DNA from: an uncultured Christensenellaceae bacterium
Lineage (GTDB): Bacteria > Bacillota > Clostridia > Christensenellales > Pumilibacteraceae
DNA: 48,577 nt
Assembly (NCBI GenBank): GCA_910587455.1
Contig: CAJULK010000012.1
Coordinates: forward strand, 1 to 48,577
Direction of reading: 5' to 3'
In this document: one piece after another, positions 15,128-23,773 of the stretch
Position numbering within the stretch: position 1 is the first letter of the stretch
How the letters are laid out: each line of letters opens with the position of its first letter
Translations under genes and position numbers: made by a program
The notes under the pieces: generated by a model
What the model saw: only the letters and a program-made list of their open reading frames with translations
What the model was told of the DNA's origin: nothing
Database searches by the model: none

Positions 15128-17728
15128 TTATTTACTCTCCTTTCCGTAATAGGCGTTGAGATACATCTGTTTGATCTCGGCTATGAGCGGATAGCGCGGG
15201 TTAGCGCCCGTACACTGATCGTCGAACGCGTCGCGGCACATATCGTCGAGCTTGGCAAGGAATTCGTCCTCGGGCACGCCCGCGTCCTTTATCGTTGCGG
15301 GCAAGCCCACCTCTTTTGCGAGGTCTTTGAGCTTGTCGATGAGTTTTGCGAACTTTTCTTCGTCCGTTTTGCCCTTGATACCTACCGATTCCGCGATCTC
15401 GGCATAGCGGCGGAGCGCTACGGGGTGATCGTACTGCGGGAACAAGCCCATCTTCGTCGGGGCTTCGCTCGCGTTAAACTTCATTACTTCGGCAAGGAGA
15501 AGCGCGTTAGCCATGCCGTGCGGCAGGTGGTGGTATGCGCCGAGCTTGTGCGCCATAGAATGACAAACGCCGAGGAACGCGTTGGCAAACGCCATGCCCG
15601 CCATAGTAGCGGCATGCGCCATTTCTTCGCGCGCCTTTTCGTCCGAGCCGTTTTTGTACGCCGCGGGCAGATAGTCGAATATGAGCTTGATCGCTTCTTT
15701 GGCGATACCGTTTGTAAAGTCGGACGCCATGACGGACGCAACCGCTTCGAGCGAGTGGACCATTGCGTCGTAGCCCGAGTTTGCGGTAAGACCTTTGGGA
15801 ATCCCCATCATAAGTCCGGGATCGCATATAGCCATTTTGGGCAGCAGTTCGTAGTCGGCGATCGGATACTTCATGCCCGTGCTCTCGTCGGTTATGACCG
15901 CAAACGGAGTAACTTCGGAGCCTGTGCCCGCCGTCGTAGTGATAGCGACAAAGTACGCTTTTTCGCCCATTTTAGGGAATTTGTACACGCGCTTTCTGAT
16001 ATCCATAAACCGCATCGCCATGTCGGCAAAGTCGGTGTCGGGATGTTCGTAAAGCACCCACATGATCTTGCCCGCGTCGAGCGCACTGCCGCCGCCGAGC
16101 GCGATTATGGCGTCGGGCGCGAACGAACGCATAGCTTCCGCGCCTTTCTTCGCCGACGCAAGGGTCGGGTCGGGCTGAACGTCGGAGAACGTCGTGTTGA
16201 CTATACCCATCTCGTTGAGCCTGTCGGAAACCTGTTTGGAGAATCCGCTCTTGAACAAGAATTCGTCGGTAACTATGAATACGCGCTTGTAGCCCATTTC
16301 TTTAAGCTCTGCGAGAGCGACGGGCATACAGCCTTTTTTGAAGTATACTTTTTCGGGCGCGCGGAACCACAGCATGTTTTCTCTCCTTTTCGCGACGGTC
16401 TTGTAGTTAAGCAAATGCTTGACGGATACGTTTTCGGAAACCGAATTGCCGCCCCACGATCCGCAGCCGAGCGTGAGCGACGGCAGAAGTTTGAAGTTGT
16501 ATATATCGCCGATACCGCCCTGCGCAGCAGGCGTGTTGAGAAGTATACGGCAGGTCTTCATTGCGTCGCCGAAGCGCGCGATCTTTTCTTTTTCGGTCTG
16601 CTCGTCTGCATAAATGACCGAAGTGTGACCGTAACCGCCGTCGGCTACGAGCTTTTCGGCTTTTGCTATCGCTTCGTCAAAGCTCTTCGCCTTGTACATG
16701 GCGAGCACGGGCGAAAGTTTTTCGTGAGCGAACGGCTCGCTTATATCTACGGAAGTCACTTCGCCGACGAGTATGCGCGCCGACGCGGGCGCTTCGAAGC
16801 CGCACAGTTTGGCTATGTTCTGCGGGCTTTGACCTACGATCTTGGCATTGATTGAACCGTTTATGAGGATAGTGCCGCGCACCTTTTCGATCTCTTCGTC
16901 GTTAAGGAAGTACGCGCCGCGGTAAGCCATTTCTTTTCTGAACGCGTCGTAAACGTCATCGAGCACGATGACCGACTGCTCGGACGCGCAGATAACGCCG
17001 TTGTCGAACGATTTGGAAAGAAGTATAGACGACGCGGCAAGCTCGATGTTCGCCGACGAGTCGATTATAACGGGAGTGTTGCCCGCGCCGACGCCGACAG
17101 CGGGTTTGCCCGAGCTGTATGCGGCTTTGACCATACCGGGACCGCCCGTGGCGAGGATGAGATCGCTCGCGCTCATTACGTTTGCCGAAAGCGCAACGCT
17201 CGGCACGCTTATCCATCCGATTATGTCTTTGGGCGCGCCCGCTTCGACAGCTGCGTCGAGCACAATGCGCGCAGCCGCTATCGTGCTGTTTTTGGCGCGC
17301 GGGTGCGGCGATATTATAAGTCCGTTACGAGTCTTGAGTGCAAGAAGCGTTTTGAAGATCGCCGTTGACGTGGGGTTTGTCGTGGGGATTATCGCAGCTA
17401 TTACACCGACGGGTTCGGCAAGAACTTCGACGCCGTAGGTGTCGTCGCGGCTTATAACGTCGCAAGTCTTTACGTCGCGGTAGGCATTATAGATATATTC
17501 GGCGGCATAGTGATTTTTTATCACCTTGTCCTCGACAATACCCATGCCCGTTTCCTCGACCGCCATTTCGGCGAGCGGGAGCCGCGCTTTGTCTGCGGCA
17601 GTCGCTGCCGCCAAGAATATCTTGTCGACCTGCTCTTGCGTGTATGTCGCAAATTTCGCCTGAGCGGCGCGCACACGCTTTATGAGCTCGTTGAGCGATT
17701 GCTCGTCTTGTACAATAAGTTCGTCCAT
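15128..17728 (-). CDS. adhE: bifunctional acetaldehyde-CoA/alcohol dehydrogenase
   Basis: Converts acetyl-CoA to acetaldehyde and then ethanol, oxidising two NADH during fermentation. The protein has 866 residues, the normal AdhE length. The N-terminal aldehyde dehydrogenase half has the active-site cysteine in NGVICASEQ. The C-terminal iron-dependent alcohol dehydrogenase half has the NAD-binding GGGSALDAGK and iron ligands in DAMVHSLEA and CHSMAHKLGAYHHLPHG. The start at 17728 follows GGAGG. The family forms filaments called spirosomes. With the nearby hydrogenase operon it indicates mixed ethanol and hydrogen fermentation. Confidence 0.97.
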   Translation of the reverse strand: MDELIVQDEQSLNELIKRVRAAQAKFATYTQEQVDKIFLAAATAADKARLPLAEMAVEETGMGIVEDKVIKNHYAAEYIYNAYRDVKTCDVISRDDTYGVEVLAEPVGVIAAIIPTTNPTSTAIFKTLLALKTRNGLIISPHPRAKNSTIAAARIVLDAAVEAGAPKDIIGWISVPSVALSANVMSASDLILATGGPGMVKAAYSSGKPAVGVGAGNTPVIIDSSANIELAASSILLSKSFDNGVICASEQSVIVLDDVYDAFRKEMAYRGAYFLNDEEIEKVRGTILINGSINAKIVGQSPQNIAKLCGFEAPASARILVGEVTSVDISEPFAHEKLSPVLAMYKAKSFDEAIAKAEKLVADGGYGHTSVIYADEQTEKEKIARFGDAMKTCRILLNTPAAQGGIGDIYNFKLLPSLTLGCGSWGGNSVSENVSVKHLLNYKTVAKRRENMLWFRAPEKVYFKKGCMPVALAELKEMGYKRVFIVTDEFLFKSGFSKQVSDRLNEMGIVNTTFSDVQPDPTLASAKKGAEAMRSFAPDAIIALGGGSALDAGKIMWVLYEHPDTDFADMAMRFMDIRKRVYKFPKMGEKAYFVAITTTAGTGSEVTPFAVITDESTGMKYPIADYELLPKMAICDPGLMMGIPKGLTANSGYDAMVHSLEAVASVMASDFTNGIAKEAIKLIFDYLPAAYKNGSDEKAREEMAHAATMAGMAFANAFLGVCHSMAHKLGAYHHLPHGMANALLLAEVMKFNASEAPTKMGLFPQYDHPVALRRYAEIAESVGIKGKTDEEKFAKLIDKLKDLAKEVGLPATIKDAGVPEDEFLAKLDDMCRDAFDDQCTGANPRYPLIAEIKQMYLNAYYGKESK

Positions 17729-17756
17729 AAAACCTCCGAAAAAACTCATTGTGTAT

Positions 17757-17785
17757 ATTATGCAATATTCCCGAATAAAAGTCAA
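17757..17785 (-). promoter_or_regulatory. adhE promoter
   Basis: TTGACT (17780-17785), 17-bp spacer and CATAAT (17757-17762) on the minus strand. The leader is about 22 nt and includes the ribosome-binding site. It is divergent from the aldo/keto reductase promoter about 100 bp away, with no other gene between. Confidence 0.7.
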
Positions 17786-17888
17786 GCAACGAATGAACCG
17801 TACCGCAATTTTATTGATGAACTCTTTTCATACCGTCGAGTTTTTTCGCCGCGCACGATAATTTTATTCGATTATTTATTTGCGGATG

Positions 17889-17917
17889 TTGATTTTGCGC
17901 GCGATGTGTGATATAAT
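17889..17917 (+). promoter_or_regulatory. leaderless promoter of the aldo/keto reductase gene
   Basis: TTGATT (17889-17894), 17-bp spacer and TATAAT (17912-17917), then six bases to the ATG at 17924. With the usual spacing the transcript starts on the A of the start codon. No ribosome-binding site is present. Confidence 0.7.
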
Positions 17918-17923
17918 CCCGAC

Positions 17924-18865
17924 ATGAGATATACGGACATAGGCGGAATCAAGTGCAGCAGGCTCGTTCTCGGTTGTATGCGCATAGCAGACAAACCGAC
18001 GGATCACGTGCGGCGACTTATAGAACTTGCGCTCGATATGGGCATTAACATGTTCGACCATGCCGACATCTACGGCGGCGGAACGTGCGAGCGCATTTAC
18101 GGCGATATTATAAAAAGCTCGCCCGCGCTTCGCGAACGAATGGTCTTGCAGACAAAGTGCGGAATACGCGGCGGCTGGTACGATCTCGGATACGAGCATA
18201 TAGTAAAGAGCGCGGAAGATTCGCTCGCCCGCCTCGGCACCGACCGTCTTGATATTCTTTTGTTGCACCGCCCCGACACGCTGATGCGCCCCGAAGAAAT
18301 AGCGCGCGCTTTCGACGCGCTCGAAAAGTCGGGCAAAGTCCGCGTTTTCGGAGTGAGCAACTTTTCGGCGGGACAGGTCGATTATCTTCAATCGTTCGTC
18401 AATCAAAAGCTGTACGTCGATCAGCTTCAAATGAGCGCGGCGTACTGCCCCGTCATTGACAGCGGAATAAACGTAAACACGCCGACCTCGGCGGCGTGCG
18501 ACCGTGACGGCGGCGTGCTCGAATACTGCCGCAAACACCGCGTTACCATACAAACATACGGAACAGTGCAATGCCTGTTCGCCGACGACAGCGGATGCGT
18601 GCGTTCCGGAGCTTTCATGAGCGGCGATTTCAAAAAGAAGTATTTCTCGCTCAATTTCATGCTCGAAGGACTTGCTCGCAAATACTCCGTCACTCCCGAA
18701 GCCGTCGCCGCGGCTTGGATACTCGTTCATCCCGCCGACATGCAAGCCGTGATCGGCACGACCGACGAAAAACATCTCGAAGCGTTCCGCGCGGCTTGCG
18801 AAGTTCCGCTCACGAATTACGAGTGGTATAAGATATACGAATCGGCAGGTCATTCCATTCCGTGA
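17924..18865 (+). CDS. aldo/keto reductase
   Basis: A 313-residue NADPH-dependent carbonyl reductase with a TIM-barrel fold, of the YdhF-like branch. The catalytic tetrad can be placed as Asp and Tyr in FDHADIYGGG, Lys in LQTKCG and His in LLHRPD. The C-terminal GTTDEKHLE segment fits cofactor binding. It is the only plus-strand gene between 1.3 and 32 kb and is divergent from adhE. A role in aldehyde detoxification near AdhE is possible but is inferred from position only. No Shine-Dalgarno precedes the ATG. Confidence 0.92.
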   Translation: MRYTDIGGIKCSRLVLGCMRIADKPTDHVRRLIELALDMGINMFDHADIYGGGTCERIYGDIIKSSPALRERMVLQTKCGIRGGWYDLGYEHIVKSAEDSLARLGTDRLDILLLHRPDTLMRPEEIARAFDALEKSGKVRVFGVSNFSAGQVDYLQSFVNQKLYVDQLQMSAAYCPVIDSGINVNTPTSAACDRDGGVLEYCRKHRVTIQTYGTVQCLFADDSGCVRSGAFMSGDFKKKYFSLNFMLEGLARKYSVTPEAVAAAWILVHPADMQAVIGTTDEKHLEAFRAACEVPLTNYEWYKIYESAGHSIP

Positions 18866-18894
18866 CATCGCCGCCGCACATAACGACGGCATGC

Positions 18895-18934
18895 AAAAAC
18901 CGCCGCGCGAATTGCCGTTGCGCAGCGGTTTTTT
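18895..18934. terminator. bidirectional terminator between convergent genes
   Basis: AAAAACCGC and GCGGTTTTT form the outer stem, with CGCGC/GCGCA inside it. It serves the aldo/keto reductase (plus) and the GH84 gene (minus). Confidence 0.85.
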
Positions 18935-18950
18935 ATTTTTGCGTATAGAT

Positions 18951-21752
18951 TTATTTTGCGAAAAACTCGCGGATAACAATTCCCGTAGCGCTCGTTTGAG
19001 TCGCCGTAGCGCGTATATACCGCGCCGAGATCGGCGTTTCGAGCAATACCGATATTTCCTTTCCGTCGTACGTGCCTACCGTCGTATAGTTTACTCCGTC
19101 CGTCGAATACGATATCTCGACCGCCGGGAAATAGTCGTACGGAGAATCGTCTTTCGCCATCAAAAGCCCGAGCTCGGACACCGGCTTTACCGACAGAAGA
19201 TCGAGCTCTATATACGCGCCCGCCCTGTTGTTATACGAAAACCACGTGTACGTATTTTCGTCGCCGTCTATCATATTGTATTTGTTCGTGACGACTGACG
19301 GCTCAAGTTCTATATTGCCGAACGTCACGCCGCAAGAGAGAGCTTCGAGCGTGTTTATCGCCACTTCTCGCACCGCGACCCATGTGGGCGTGCCGCCGTC
19401 TTTAAGCCGTATGAACCGTGCCGTGACTTTTGCACTACCGACGTCCACTATCGTTTCGGGCGAGCGCATTTCGCCGAGCTTGACGAAATTCTTGCCGTCC
19501 GTCGAATACTCGATGTCGCCCGTCATAAAGTCGCCGCCGTCGGGCTTGCCAGTGAGCACGCGAACGTCGCCTATCTCGGTGATCGCGCCGAGGTCTATGC
19601 GCACATATGCGCCGTCCGACGGTCTGCCCTCGAACCATACGAACGTGTTATCGTCACCGTCGAACGCAAGCGACGGATCGCCTTGATACACGCCGTCGAA
19701 CCCGCCGTATACGACGCCCGTATTCCTGCCGAGTTTGAGCGCCGCTTCGTCGGCTGCCGCCGCTGCGAGCCGCCGCGCGAACGGCATTAAGACCGCGGGC
19801 GCGACCTCTACCGGTTCGGGATCGCGGTTGTACGTAACGGTGTCGAGCACCGGCGACGTGCAATCCTTCATTGACGCAAACACTTCGTCGGCATGCTCGA
19901 TTGCCCGAACAAGCTCGTTTTCGATAGATTCCGAAAGCGAACCGCCCGAAACGTCCGCAGTCGAGCACATAACAAGAACGTCGAGATATTCGGAGCATGA
20001 CTCGGCGAGCTTGGAAAGTGCGCTCGCCCACGGCATGAACGATTTTACGAGCGCTCTGTTCGCACCCGTTTTTTCAAGCGCGTCCGCGGCGGATATTATT
20101 CTTCCGAGTTCGACTTTAAGCTCGGTCGCGCTTGCCGCAAACGGCTCGCCGCCGTTAAACGCCGCTTCGAACGCGTCGATATATACTTTGAGTTCCTTCG
20201 ATTCTTCGAACCACCGACCCTCGTACGCTGTGGCATTTGCAAGGTGCTTACAGAGCCGAGCGAACGCTTCGGTCGCGACAGGCTCGACATGCTTGAAGCT
20301 CGCCGCATAGCTCGCATCCGCGTCGAAGCCGTTTATATTCCAGCAGTAATCGGCGATAGCGAAAACCGACAGCTTGGACGCCTCGGCATGCTGCATGGGG
20401 TTTGTCACTATGCCGTAAAAATCGGGCTCGCCGCTTTCTGGCAGCGCGGCGTCGAGCACTTCCGCTTTGCCCATGAGAAGGCGCGACTGCGCGTAGTCGT
20501 TTACCGGCCAATTAAGCCACATGAACGCTTTACGTCCAGAAAGCGCTTCGAACTCGGCGAATCTGCCGGTGCTTACGCTGCTGCAAACGTCGTTGCCCGT
20601 CCACATGATATACACGCTTTCGTCGAGCCCGGGCATGAGCGTTCGGTAATAGTAATCGAGCTTGACGCGAAGCCGCGTGTCCGAAAGATAACAGTACGCG
20701 CTCGGCACGAAAATAAGGTCGTAGCAATCGTCTTTGGTGCGCATCCACGCCGTCACGTCATTCAAGAGCCTGCGGTGGAGCGACGCGTCGAGCTTTGCTG
20801 CGCCGTCCGAGCCTGCGTCCACGTCGTCGGCGGAAATGCAAAACTGCCTAACGCCCGCCGCATATAACTGCTCGAACTTGTTTATGACCGTCGCGAGATC
20901 TTTGTCGTAGTTGCTCGCCGTAAACTTGTCGTGCATAAACGGGTGTATAGCCCACACGAAGCGCGTTTTTGTGCGCGTTCCTGCGTCTATCTGCTCTTTC
21001 AGCTCGACGAGATCGGCGTCAGAATACAGTCCGCGCCAATTGGAGCTGTGGTAAGCGTCGTCCTTGGGCGCGTAAATGTACATATTTGTCTTGAACTTGC
21101 TGCCGAACTCCATAAGCTCTACGCGCTCGTCCGTCGTCCACGGAATACCGTAATACCCCTCTATAAAGCCGCGGAACACGCTGTCCGAATAGTCGCGCAC
21201 GGTCAGCCGCCGGACGGTGCGCCCGCTCTGCCCGAGTATACATTCGAGGGTGGTTATGCCGTAAAACGCCGCATCGGCGTCCTTGCCGAGCACGATCACC
21301 GTGTTGAGACCTATGTGCAAAAGATATGCGTCGTTCTTTTCGAACATATTAGGATCGACTTTTACCGTGCTGTTTTTTATGTATGTATCGGCTTCGTCGC
21401 CGCTGCCGTAAGTGCCTATAAGCACCTTTGTGCAGCCCTCCTCCGGTTCGCTGCCGCGATACGCCAGAACGTCCGCGACGGACAGCGCGCTATAAGCGTG
21501 ATCGACGGCGGCGCCGTCTTTTTCGATCGCGCTCCCGAATGATATTCTGACCTTATCGGTGAACGTGACCGTTCCCGAGCCGTATGTTATCGAATGAGGC
21601 GTAGGATATATCTCATACGTAACGTTTTGCGCAGAATCGGCGCTCGCTCTCTTTTGCGTAAAGTTCATGGTGACCGCTCCCAAAATAAATACGGTGATCA
21701 GCAGCGCAAACATTGTTGCCGTGCCGAATACGATTGTACGCTTTTCTCTCAT
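18951..21752 (-). CDS. secreted GH84 beta-N-acetylglucosaminidase (hyaluronidase/NagJ-like) with two F5/8C domains
   Basis: A 933-residue exported enzyme that should remove terminal beta-GlcNAc from host glycoproteins such as mucin. The N-terminus has a single hydrophobic segment acting as signal or anchor. An N-terminal alpha/beta domain follows, then the GH84 barrel with RGFIEGYYGIPW and the adjacent catalytic aspartates in CISADDVDAG (D309-D310). Two C-terminal F5/8C (CBM32-like) carbohydrate-binding domains (about 660-800 and 805-933) begin near DGDDNTFVWFE and DGDENTYTWFS. The ATG at 21752 is preferred to a GTG three codons upstream because GAGGGG lies eight bases before it. It follows the LRR lipoprotein gene by 12 bp. 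Confidence 0.92.
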   Translation of the reverse strand: MREKRTIVFGTATMFALLITVFILGAVTMNFTQKRASADSAQNVTYEIYPTPHSITYGSGTVTFTDKVRISFGSAIEKDGAAVDHAYSALSVADVLAYRGSEPEEGCTKVLIGTYGSGDEADTYIKNSTVKVDPNMFEKNDAYLLHIGLNTVIVLGKDADAAFYGITTLECILGQSGRTVRRLTVRDYSDSVFRGFIEGYYGIPWTTDERVELMEFGSKFKTNMYIYAPKDDAYHSSNWRGLYSDADLVELKEQIDAGTRTKTRFVWAIHPFMHDKFTASNYDKDLATVINKFEQLYAAGVRQFCISADDVDAGSDGAAKLDASLHRRLLNDVTAWMRTKDDCYDLIFVPSAYCYLSDTRLRVKLDYYYRTLMPGLDESVYIMWTGNDVCSSVSTGRFAEFEALSGRKAFMWLNWPVNDYAQSRLLMGKAEVLDAALPESGEPDFYGIVTNPMQHAEASKLSVFAIADYCWNINGFDADASYAASFKHVEPVATEAFARLCKHLANATAYEGRWFEESKELKVYIDAFEAAFNGGEPFAASATELKVELGRIISAADALEKTGANRALVKSFMPWASALSKLAESCSEYLDVLVMCSTADVSGGSLSESIENELVRAIEHADEVFASMKDCTSPVLDTVTYNRDPEPVEVAPAVLMPFARRLAAAAADEAALKLGRNTGVVYGGFDGVYQGDPSLAFDGDDNTFVWFEGRPSDGAYVRIDLGAITEIGDVRVLTGKPDGGDFMTGDIEYSTDGKNFVKLGEMRSPETIVDVGSAKVTARFIRLKDGGTPTWVAVREVAINTLEALSCGVTFGNIELEPSVVTNKYNMIDGDENTYTWFSYNNRAGAYIELDLLSVKPVSELGLLMAKDDSPYDYFPAVEISYSTDGVNYTTVGTYDGKEISVLLETPISARYIRATATQTSATGIVIREFFAK

Positions 21753-21764
21753 ATTATACACCCC

Positions 21765-23564
21765 TCACTCGCCCGAAACAAACCTTTCGACAGCGCCGTT
21801 GCCCTTGCCGACGGCTATATTTTTAATGTCCGCCGCCGAACCGCCGTACACTATCTTGCCTATCGAAATGCCGAAAAAGGCGTAATCGCCTATTTCCTCG
21901 ACGGAAGCCGACAGCTCGAGCTCGCCGATCGCAATGTTGTTTTCTTCTTGCGCCGAGCCGTAGAACAGCCGCGCGGGAATATGCGCTACGTGTCCGCCTA
22001 TCGTGACAGTCACACCGCCGCCCGACCTGCAAAACACGCGGTTGCCCGACGAAAGATCCTCGCAGTTTTCGGCGTCGAACAGTATGCGAGCTACGTCGGT
22101 GCAGCCGTCGAACGCGCCGCTGCCTATGCGCTTTACCGTTTTCGGTACGTTTATATCGGTCAAAGCGCATCCCGAAAACGCGCTCTCGCCTATTTCGACT
22201 ACGCCCTCGGAAAGCGCCGCCGAGCCGAGCGCCGTGCAGCCGGCAAACGCGCTTCTTCCGAGTACGGCAAGCGTGGCGGGGAATACCGCGGTTTCGAGCT
22301 TCGCACAGTTTTTGAACGCGTCCGCGCCTATCGTTTCGATCGCCGTAGCCGACATATCCGCGACTGCGACCGCCTTGCAGTAATTAAAACAATCGTCGCC
22401 TATCGACTGCAGACTTTTTCCGAAATCGACGGACTCAAGGCTTTCGCACGCGCCGAACGCGCCGTTCCCCAAACTGCGGGTGCGTGCGCCCAACCTCAGC
22501 TCCGTTATACCCGTGCCGTAAAACGCGTTATCGCCTATCGTGCGCACGCTGTCGGGAAGAATACAATCGGCTATGTCGGTTCGGCAAAACGCATATTCGC
22601 CTATCGAACGAAGCGACGAACCGTCCTCGAACGTAAGTTTGTTTATTCTTGCGGGATTAGCAGGCTCGGTTGCGAGCGGATAGAACATGCGCGCAGGAAT
22701 ATGCTTTACTCTGTTGCCTATGACGATCTCGAAGCTCGAAGTGTTGCCGCTCACGCTCGGATAGAACACCCAATTTCTACCGTTGAAATCGGCGCAGTTT
22801 TCGGCGTCGAAATACACCTTGGTTATTCCGCCCGCCTGAGAAAACGCACCCTCGCGAATACGCTCCACGGAATGCGGTATGTAAACAGTCTTTATCCATC
22901 TGCGCTCGGCAAAGCCGTCGTTAGCTATCTCTTTGACGGGCAACCCCCTGTATTCGGCAGGGATCATAAGCGTTTCTATATCGGGCGAGAATCCGGCGTC
23001 GCCGACCGTGTAATACCTTCCGTCGTCGGACAGAGTGTACGTCAGTCCGAGCGACGCGACTTTGCTTCCGCACTTTCCGCACAAACCGTCCGTATCGACG
23101 CGCGACCAATCATGGTCGGTCTCGGGCAGTATAACCGTAAACTCGCCGTATACATTCGACGTATACACCGTCTTTCCCATAGCGTTGCACTCGGCGGCGG
23201 TAGTGACAGATTCGTAAACGCTTACGTCCGAAAGCGCCGGAACAGCGTCGTATTTTTTATGCGAGCCGTCGTGCGCACAAACTGCGACACGTCGCCCCGC
23301 CTCCTCGACGGTGGGCGCTATGTCCGTTCGGTATACGCCGTACGCATGGCCGAGCGCGTCTCGCTTTTCGCTTCTTACCACCGCACCGCAGCCGTCGCAC
23401 GTAAAATTTACCGTGCCCTCTCCCTCGCAGGTCGGCGCAACGACGACTACCTCCGATACATGCTCATGTGCACACTTGTCGCCGCACCCTCCGAACAGCG
23501 TCGCCGCCGCAAACACCGCGGCGACCGCCCCGACGACGCATACGCATTTGCCTATCTTTCTCAT
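21765..23564 (-). CDS. BspA-like leucine-rich repeat lipoprotein
   Basis: A 599-residue surface lipoprotein. The signal peptide ends in lipobox LFGGC, with C27 as the lipidation site. Residues about 30-180 carry cysteine/histidine-rich segments of the kind found before LRR_5 domains in Clostridia (CAHEH, CDGCGA, LCGKCG). From about residue 190 on, BspA-type leucine-rich repeats occur, with repeated IGxxAFxGC or IPxSVxxIGxxAF motifs. Such proteins usually bind host or bacterial surfaces. The start at 23564 follows GGGAGGGCGA. It forms an operon with the GH84 enzyme, which suggests attachment plus glycan trimming. Confidence 0.9.
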   Translation of the reverse strand: MRKIGKCVCVVGAVAAVFAAATLFGGCGDKCAHEHVSEVVVVAPTCEGEGTVNFTCDGCGAVVRSEKRDALGHAYGVYRTDIAPTVEEAGRRVAVCAHDGSHKKYDAVPALSDVSVYESVTTAAECNAMGKTVYTSNVYGEFTVILPETDHDWSRVDTDGLCGKCGSKVASLGLTYTLSDDGRYYTVGDAGFSPDIETLMIPAEYRGLPVKEIANDGFAERRWIKTVYIPHSVERIREGAFSQAGGITKVYFDAENCADFNGRNWVFYPSVSGNTSSFEIVIGNRVKHIPARMFYPLATEPANPARINKLTFEDGSSLRSIGEYAFCRTDIADCILPDSVRTIGDNAFYGTGITELRLGARTRSLGNGAFGACESLESVDFGKSLQSIGDDCFNYCKAVAVADMSATAIETIGADAFKNCAKLETAVFPATLAVLGRSAFAGCTALGSAALSEGVVEIGESAFSGCALTDINVPKTVKRIGSGAFDGCTDVARILFDAENCEDLSSGNRVFCRSGGGVTVTIGGHVAHIPARLFYGSAQEENNIAIGELELSASVEEIGDYAFFGISIGKIVYGGSAADIKNIAVGKGNGAVERFVSGE

Positions 23565-23628
23565 TCGCCCTCCCATGCGGACAGTCGCCGCAAAATATTT
23601 TTTAACTTTGTTAAAAAATTTCGGTTTC

Positions 23629-23657
23629 ATATTATCATAACGCATTGTAAAAGTCAA
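23629..23657 (-). promoter_or_regulatory. promoter of the LRR/GH84 operon
   Basis: TTGACT (23652-23657), 17-bp spacer and TAATAT (23629-23634) on the minus strand. The predicted leader of about 58 nt contains the palindrome TTTTTTAAC-AAA-GTTAAAAAA, which could form a hairpin. Confidence 0.65.
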
Positions 23658-23699
23658 TACGTATTCCAAAAAAAAATAAAAAATTTCGTTGCATCGGAA

Positions 23700-23736
23700 C
23701 GAAAAACAGCCCCTCGCCTATCGGCACGGGACTGTT
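23700..23736 (-). terminator. terminator after galT
   Basis: The minus-strand RNA AACAGUCCCGUGCC pairs with GGCGAGGGGCUGUU around GAUA and is followed by UUUUCGUU. It closes the hlyIII-ileS-galT operon. Confidence 0.8.
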
Positions 23737-23773
23737 CTTCGGCATGTATTTTATTACGATTGTTTATCGGATT

